Of a stretch of 64,000 nucleotides of DNA, positions 62,581 through 64,000 are shown piece after piece. The position numbers and the translations under genes are program-made. How positions within the stretch are numbered: the first letter of the stretch is position 1; each line of letters starts with the position of its first letter. This stretch comes from an uncultured Ruminococcus sp. GTDB taxonomy: Bacteria > Bacillota > Clostridia > Oscillospirales > Ruminococcaceae. Below the pieces are notes generated by a model. That model did no database searches. It was not told the origin of the DNA and saw only the letters and a list, made by a program, of their open reading frames with translations. The DNA lies in assembly GCA_900545285.1 (NCBI GenBank), contig UQYK01000003.1, forward strand, positions 1-64,000. Reading direction: 5' to 3'.

Positions 62581-62609
62581 TTGCAATTCCTTCTTATTTG
62601 TGCTATAAT
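62581..62609 (+). promoter_or_regulatory. Promoter of glmS
   Basis: TTGCAA (62581-62586), 17 bases, TATAAT (62604-62609). Confidence 0.82.
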
Positions 62610-62623
62610 CTATAGTATGTGAC

Positions 62624-62657
62624 AGCCGGCCGCTTTTTCACGAACTGCCGGCTCCTT
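62624..62657 (+). promoter_or_regulatory. Hairpin at the 5' end of the glmS transcript
   Basis: AGCCGGC (62624-62630) pairs with GCCGGCT (62647-62653), followed by CCTTTT. It begins about 8 bases after the expected transcription start. It may stabilise the mRNA or act as a short attenuator. The leader is far too short for a glmS ribozyme. Confidence 0.5.
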
Positions 62658-62684
62658 TTAAAATGATGAAAGTGAGGCACGTTT

Positions 62685-64000
62685 ATGTGTGGAATTGTTG
62701 GATATGTAGGAAAACGAAATTGTACAGACGTTCTGATGAATGGTCTGTCCAAGCTGGAATACCGGGGTTATGATTCGGCCGGCATTGCTGTATTTGAAAA
62801 CGGCAAAATCAAAGTTGCTAAGGCAAAGGGCCGTCTGCAAAACCTGGAAGACCGTATGGAACAGAATGGCCGTCCTGCTGGTTTTGTGGGAATCGGTCAC
62901 ACCCGGTGGGCTACCCACGGGGAACCGTCTGACCTGAACGCCCATCCCCACAGCGGCGGCAGAGTTACCATTGTCCATAACGGCATTATCGAGAACTATA
63001 AGGAACTCAAGGATCACCTGGCATCCAAGGGTGTGACCTTTGCCAGCGATACCGATACAGAGGTTGTGGCAAAGCTGCTGGATTATCGCTATAACGGCAG
63101 CCCCATTCAGACCATTTCTGAGGTGATCCGGGATCTGGAAGGCTCCTATTCCCTGGGTATTCTGTTTGCCGATCATCCGGATCAGGTTTATGCAGTGCGT
63201 TGTGAAAGCCCTCTGATTGTGGGTGTCGGTGACGGCGAAAGCTTCATTGCATCTGACGTGCCGGCAATTATTGAGTACACCCGAAATTATTATCTGCTGG
63301 AGCATGATGAAATCGCTGTGCTGGGCAAGGACGGCGTGCACATTTATGACGTATTCGGTCAGCTGGTGGAAAAAGAACTGAAAACCGCTGACTGGGATGT
63401 AGAGGCCATCGGAAAGGGTGGCTATGCTCACTTTATGCTGAAAGAAATCCACGAGCAGCCGGCTGCAATCCGGAACACCATTTCTGCCCGGATTCAGGAT
63501 GGCCTGCCGAATCTGGAAGAATGCGGCATCACACCGGAGGTGCTGCGCAGCTTCCGGCATATTCAGGTTGTTGCCTGCGGTACTGCAATGCATGCCGGCA
63601 CAGTAGGAAAATATGTCATTGAAAAGCTGGCACGTGTCCCGGTAACAGTGGATATTGCCTCCGAGTTCCGCTATCGGGAACCGCTGGTGGGTGAGGGCGA
63701 CCTGGTCATTATCATTTCTCAGTCCGGTGAAACCGCAGACAGTCTGGCAGCAATGCGTCTGGCAAAGTCCCTGGGTGCAAAGACACTGGCCATTGTAAAC
63801 GCTATGGGCAGCTCTATTGCACGGGAAGCAGATATGCTGATCTACACCCATGCCGGTCCGGAAATTGCCGTGGCTTCTACGAAGGCGTACATGGTGCAGA
63901 TTGCAGTGATGTATCTGTTTGCGTTTGAACTGGCGCTGGCAGTGGGCAAGATTGATGCGGATGAGTGCCGCCGCCTGGTAAAGCTGCTGGAACAGACACC
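62685..64000 (+). CDS. glmS: Glutamine-fructose-6-phosphate aminotransferase (5' part)
   Basis: Makes glucosamine-6-phosphate from fructose-6-phosphate and glutamine, the entry to amino-sugar and peptidoglycan synthesis. The frame stays open to the window end (about 438 residues of about 605). The N-terminal nucleophile Cys follows the initiator Met (MCGIVGYVGKR), the glutaminase motifs YRGYDSAGIAV, GHTRWATHG and HNGIIENY are present, and the first isomerase (SIS) domain has ACGTAMHAG and IISQSGETADS. GAAAGTGAGG precedes the ATG by about 9 bases. Truncated only by the window edge. Confidence 0.97.
   Translation, partial: MCGIVGYVGKRNCTDVLMNGLSKLEYRGYDSAGIAVFENGKIKVAKAKGRLQNLEDRMEQNGRPAGFVGIGHTRWATHGEPSDLNAHPHSGGRVTIVHNGIIENYKELKDHLASKGVTFASDTDTEVVAKLLDYRYNGSPIQTISEVIRDLEGSYSLGILFADHPDQVYAVRCESPLIVGVGDGESFIASDVPAIIEYTRNYYLLEHDEIAVLGKDGVHIYDVFGQLVEKELKTADWDVEAIGKGGYAHFMLKEIHEQPAAIRNTISARIQDGLPNLEECGITPEVLRSFRHIQVVACGTAMHAGTVGKYVIEKLARVPVTVDIASEFRYREPLVGEGDLVIIISQSGETADSLAAMRLAKSLGAKTLAIVNAMGSSIAREADMLIYTHAGPEIAVASTKAYMVQIAVMYLFAFELALAVGKIDADECRRLVKLLEQT

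Noticed and set aside
62610..62684. glmS ribozyme
   Set aside because: The leader is only about 70 bases and lacks the conserved catalytic core; only a simple hairpin is present.

Overview
The window looks like chromosomal DNA of a low-to-mid GC anaerobic Firmicute of the Ruminococcus type (Clostridia). The evidence is: type I dockerin modules on a secreted pectin lyase and on a second secreted protein (a cellulosome trait), a cysteine T-box, the sporulation genes yabP and yabQ, SmtB/MarR-type regulators and near-consensus TTGACA-17-TATAAT promoters. A cellulosomal ruminococcus is my inference; no species is claimed.

Layout. 0-5 kb: a membrane protein, then a MarR regulator with a heterodimeric ABC exporter. 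5-9.3 kb: a T-box (specifier UGC) controlling cysE, a HAD phosphatase, cysS and a cyclophilin-like lipoprotein. 9.4-13 kb: murA, walJ-like nuclease, rlmH and a radical SAM protein. 13.2-23.1 kb: a long leader with a candidate structured RNA, then a housekeeping run of RNase J, gdpP, rplI, dnaB, tilS and ftsH. 23.2-32.2 kb: lipoprotein, tex, and leftward nadB-nadC, a DUF2079 membrane protein and luxS. 32.3-41.8 kb: SmtB-like repressor, family 11 rhamnogalacturonan lyase with ricin-like modules and dockerin, a zinc-type ABC importer behind a palindromic operator, a dockerin protein of unknown function and a glucosaminidase with cell-wall-binding repeats. 41.9-48.1 kb: an HD-domain protein and a CmpB-type membrane protein behind an attenuator-like leader, then a second MarR plus heterodimeric exporter operon whose first subunit has a large extracytoplasmic insertion. 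48.2-52 kb: an MBL protein, a DUF218 protein, and leftward yabP-yabQ-divIC-yabR interrupted by two copies of a small inverted repeat element. 52.2-64 kb: secG, rnr, a truncated GH5 endoglucanase remnant, a second ftsH, lipoproteins, typA, tRNA-Thr and tRNA-Tyr, and the 5' part of glmS.

How parts work together. The two MarR/exporter cassettes share one design: promoter, palindrome over the start of transcription, regulator, then two coupled half-transporters of which the first carries a degenerate catalytic site. The cys operon couples cysteine synthesis and cysteine charging to uncharged tRNA-Cys. The most unusual signal is a family of about 140-160 bp inverted repeat elements whose ends sit exactly at stop codons of leftward genes, with a TTA duplication that is itself the TAA stop; two divergent copies keep the same hairpin by compensating base changes.
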